Source of the DNA: Rhodobacteraceae bacterium UBA3069
GTDB lineage: Bacteria; Pseudomonadota; Alphaproteobacteria; Rhodobacterales; Rhodobacteraceae
NCBI GenBank assembly: GCA_002366795.1
Contig: DFBX01000028.1
Coordinates: 1 to 12,469, forward strand
DNA: 12,469 bases
Direction: 5' to 3'
Shown in pieces: positions 12,334 through 12,469 of the stretch. Under the pieces are notes generated by a model, which was not told the DNA's origin, searched no databases, and saw only the letters and a list, made by a program, of their open reading frames with translations. Made by a program: the position numbers and the translations under genes. Within the stretch, counting starts at the first letter, position 1. Each line of letters starts with the position of its first letter.

Positions 12334-12469
12334 GATTGTAATCCTATCTTACACATCAAGAATATTCCTGAATCGCACCATGGCAGGGTTTCCCCCATGC
12401 TCAAGCCATCAAAAGCCCAATCAGGAGACCCCGACACGGCCAGAAATATACCCCTATCCCTCGAAAACC
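12334..12469. other. Region upstream of lysR; possible start of a divergent gene at the edge
   Basis: The minus strand has an AT-rich stretch (12334-12370) that should hold the lysR promoter. TAAGAT (12347-12352 on the minus strand) is a possible -10 with only a weak -35. On the plus strand, two frames are open to the edge: from ATG 12380 (30 codons, MAGFPPCSSHQKPNQE then TPTRPEIYPYPSKT) and from ATG 12397 (AGGG 8 nt upstream, MLKPSKAQSGDPDTARN). The first looks slightly more protein-like. I do not recognise either. An AGGAG at 12422-12426 has no start codon at suitable distance after it. Confidence 0.35.

Noticed and set aside
1..12469. CRISPR arrays, tRNA, rRNA, riboswitches, prophage or defence genes
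   Set aside because: No repeat-spacer pattern, no tRNA-like cloverleaf, no rRNA sequence and no recognisable phage or defence protein was seen; the only mobile DNA is the IS fragment at the left edge.

Overview
The window looks like a chromosomal segment of a GC-rich alphaproteobacterium, most likely of the Rhodobacteraceae (Roseobacter/Rhodobacter group). Evidence is the ccoGHIS cytochrome cbb3 oxidase maturation cluster with an FNR-type box, clpS beside an S11 D-alanyl-D-alanine carboxypeptidase that carries a SPOR domain, and the general style of the encoded proteins. The organism assignment is inference, since no rRNA or tRNA gene is present.

Layout, left to right. The left edge (1 to about 350) holds the 5' part of an IS630-family transposase reading leftward off the window. 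Next is hemF (minus), divergent from a Blh/ETHE1-like metallo-beta-lactamase-fold gene (plus). The last ~20 codons of the latter are out of frame after a run of six C. Convergent to it is a minus-strand run, clpS - rsmC - SDR (2262-4438), which is probably one operon. The SDR lacks the usual catalytic lysine. Divergent from clpS is a HAD-like hydrolase (plus). A 227-bp gap rich in short inverted and direct repeats follows, then a D,D-carboxypeptidase with a GTG start (plus).

The right half is on the minus strand: LysR-family regulator, then ccoG, ccoH, ccoI, ccoS. A strong intrinsic terminator follows at 6990-7031. ccoG starts with TTG, ccoG/ccoH overlap as TGATG, ccoI/ccoS are 7 nt apart, and the 53-residue ccoS is easily missed. 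A near-consensus FNR box (11406-11419) and an 8-bp inverted repeat directly beside it lie in the 97-bp lysR-ccoG gap. This suggests that ccoGHIS has its own oxygen-responsive promoter.

How the genes work together. CcoG, CcoH, CcoI and CcoS supply copper handling and assembly for cytochrome cbb3 oxidase. HemF makes protoporphyrinogen precursors for haem with O2. ClpS delivers N-degron substrates to ClpAP. RsmC modifies 16S rRNA, and the D,D-carboxypeptidase trims peptidoglycan. I see no convincing undescribed multigene system. The best leads are the MBL frameshift, the SDR lacking its catalytic Lys, and the unusual arrangement of the ccoG promoter region.
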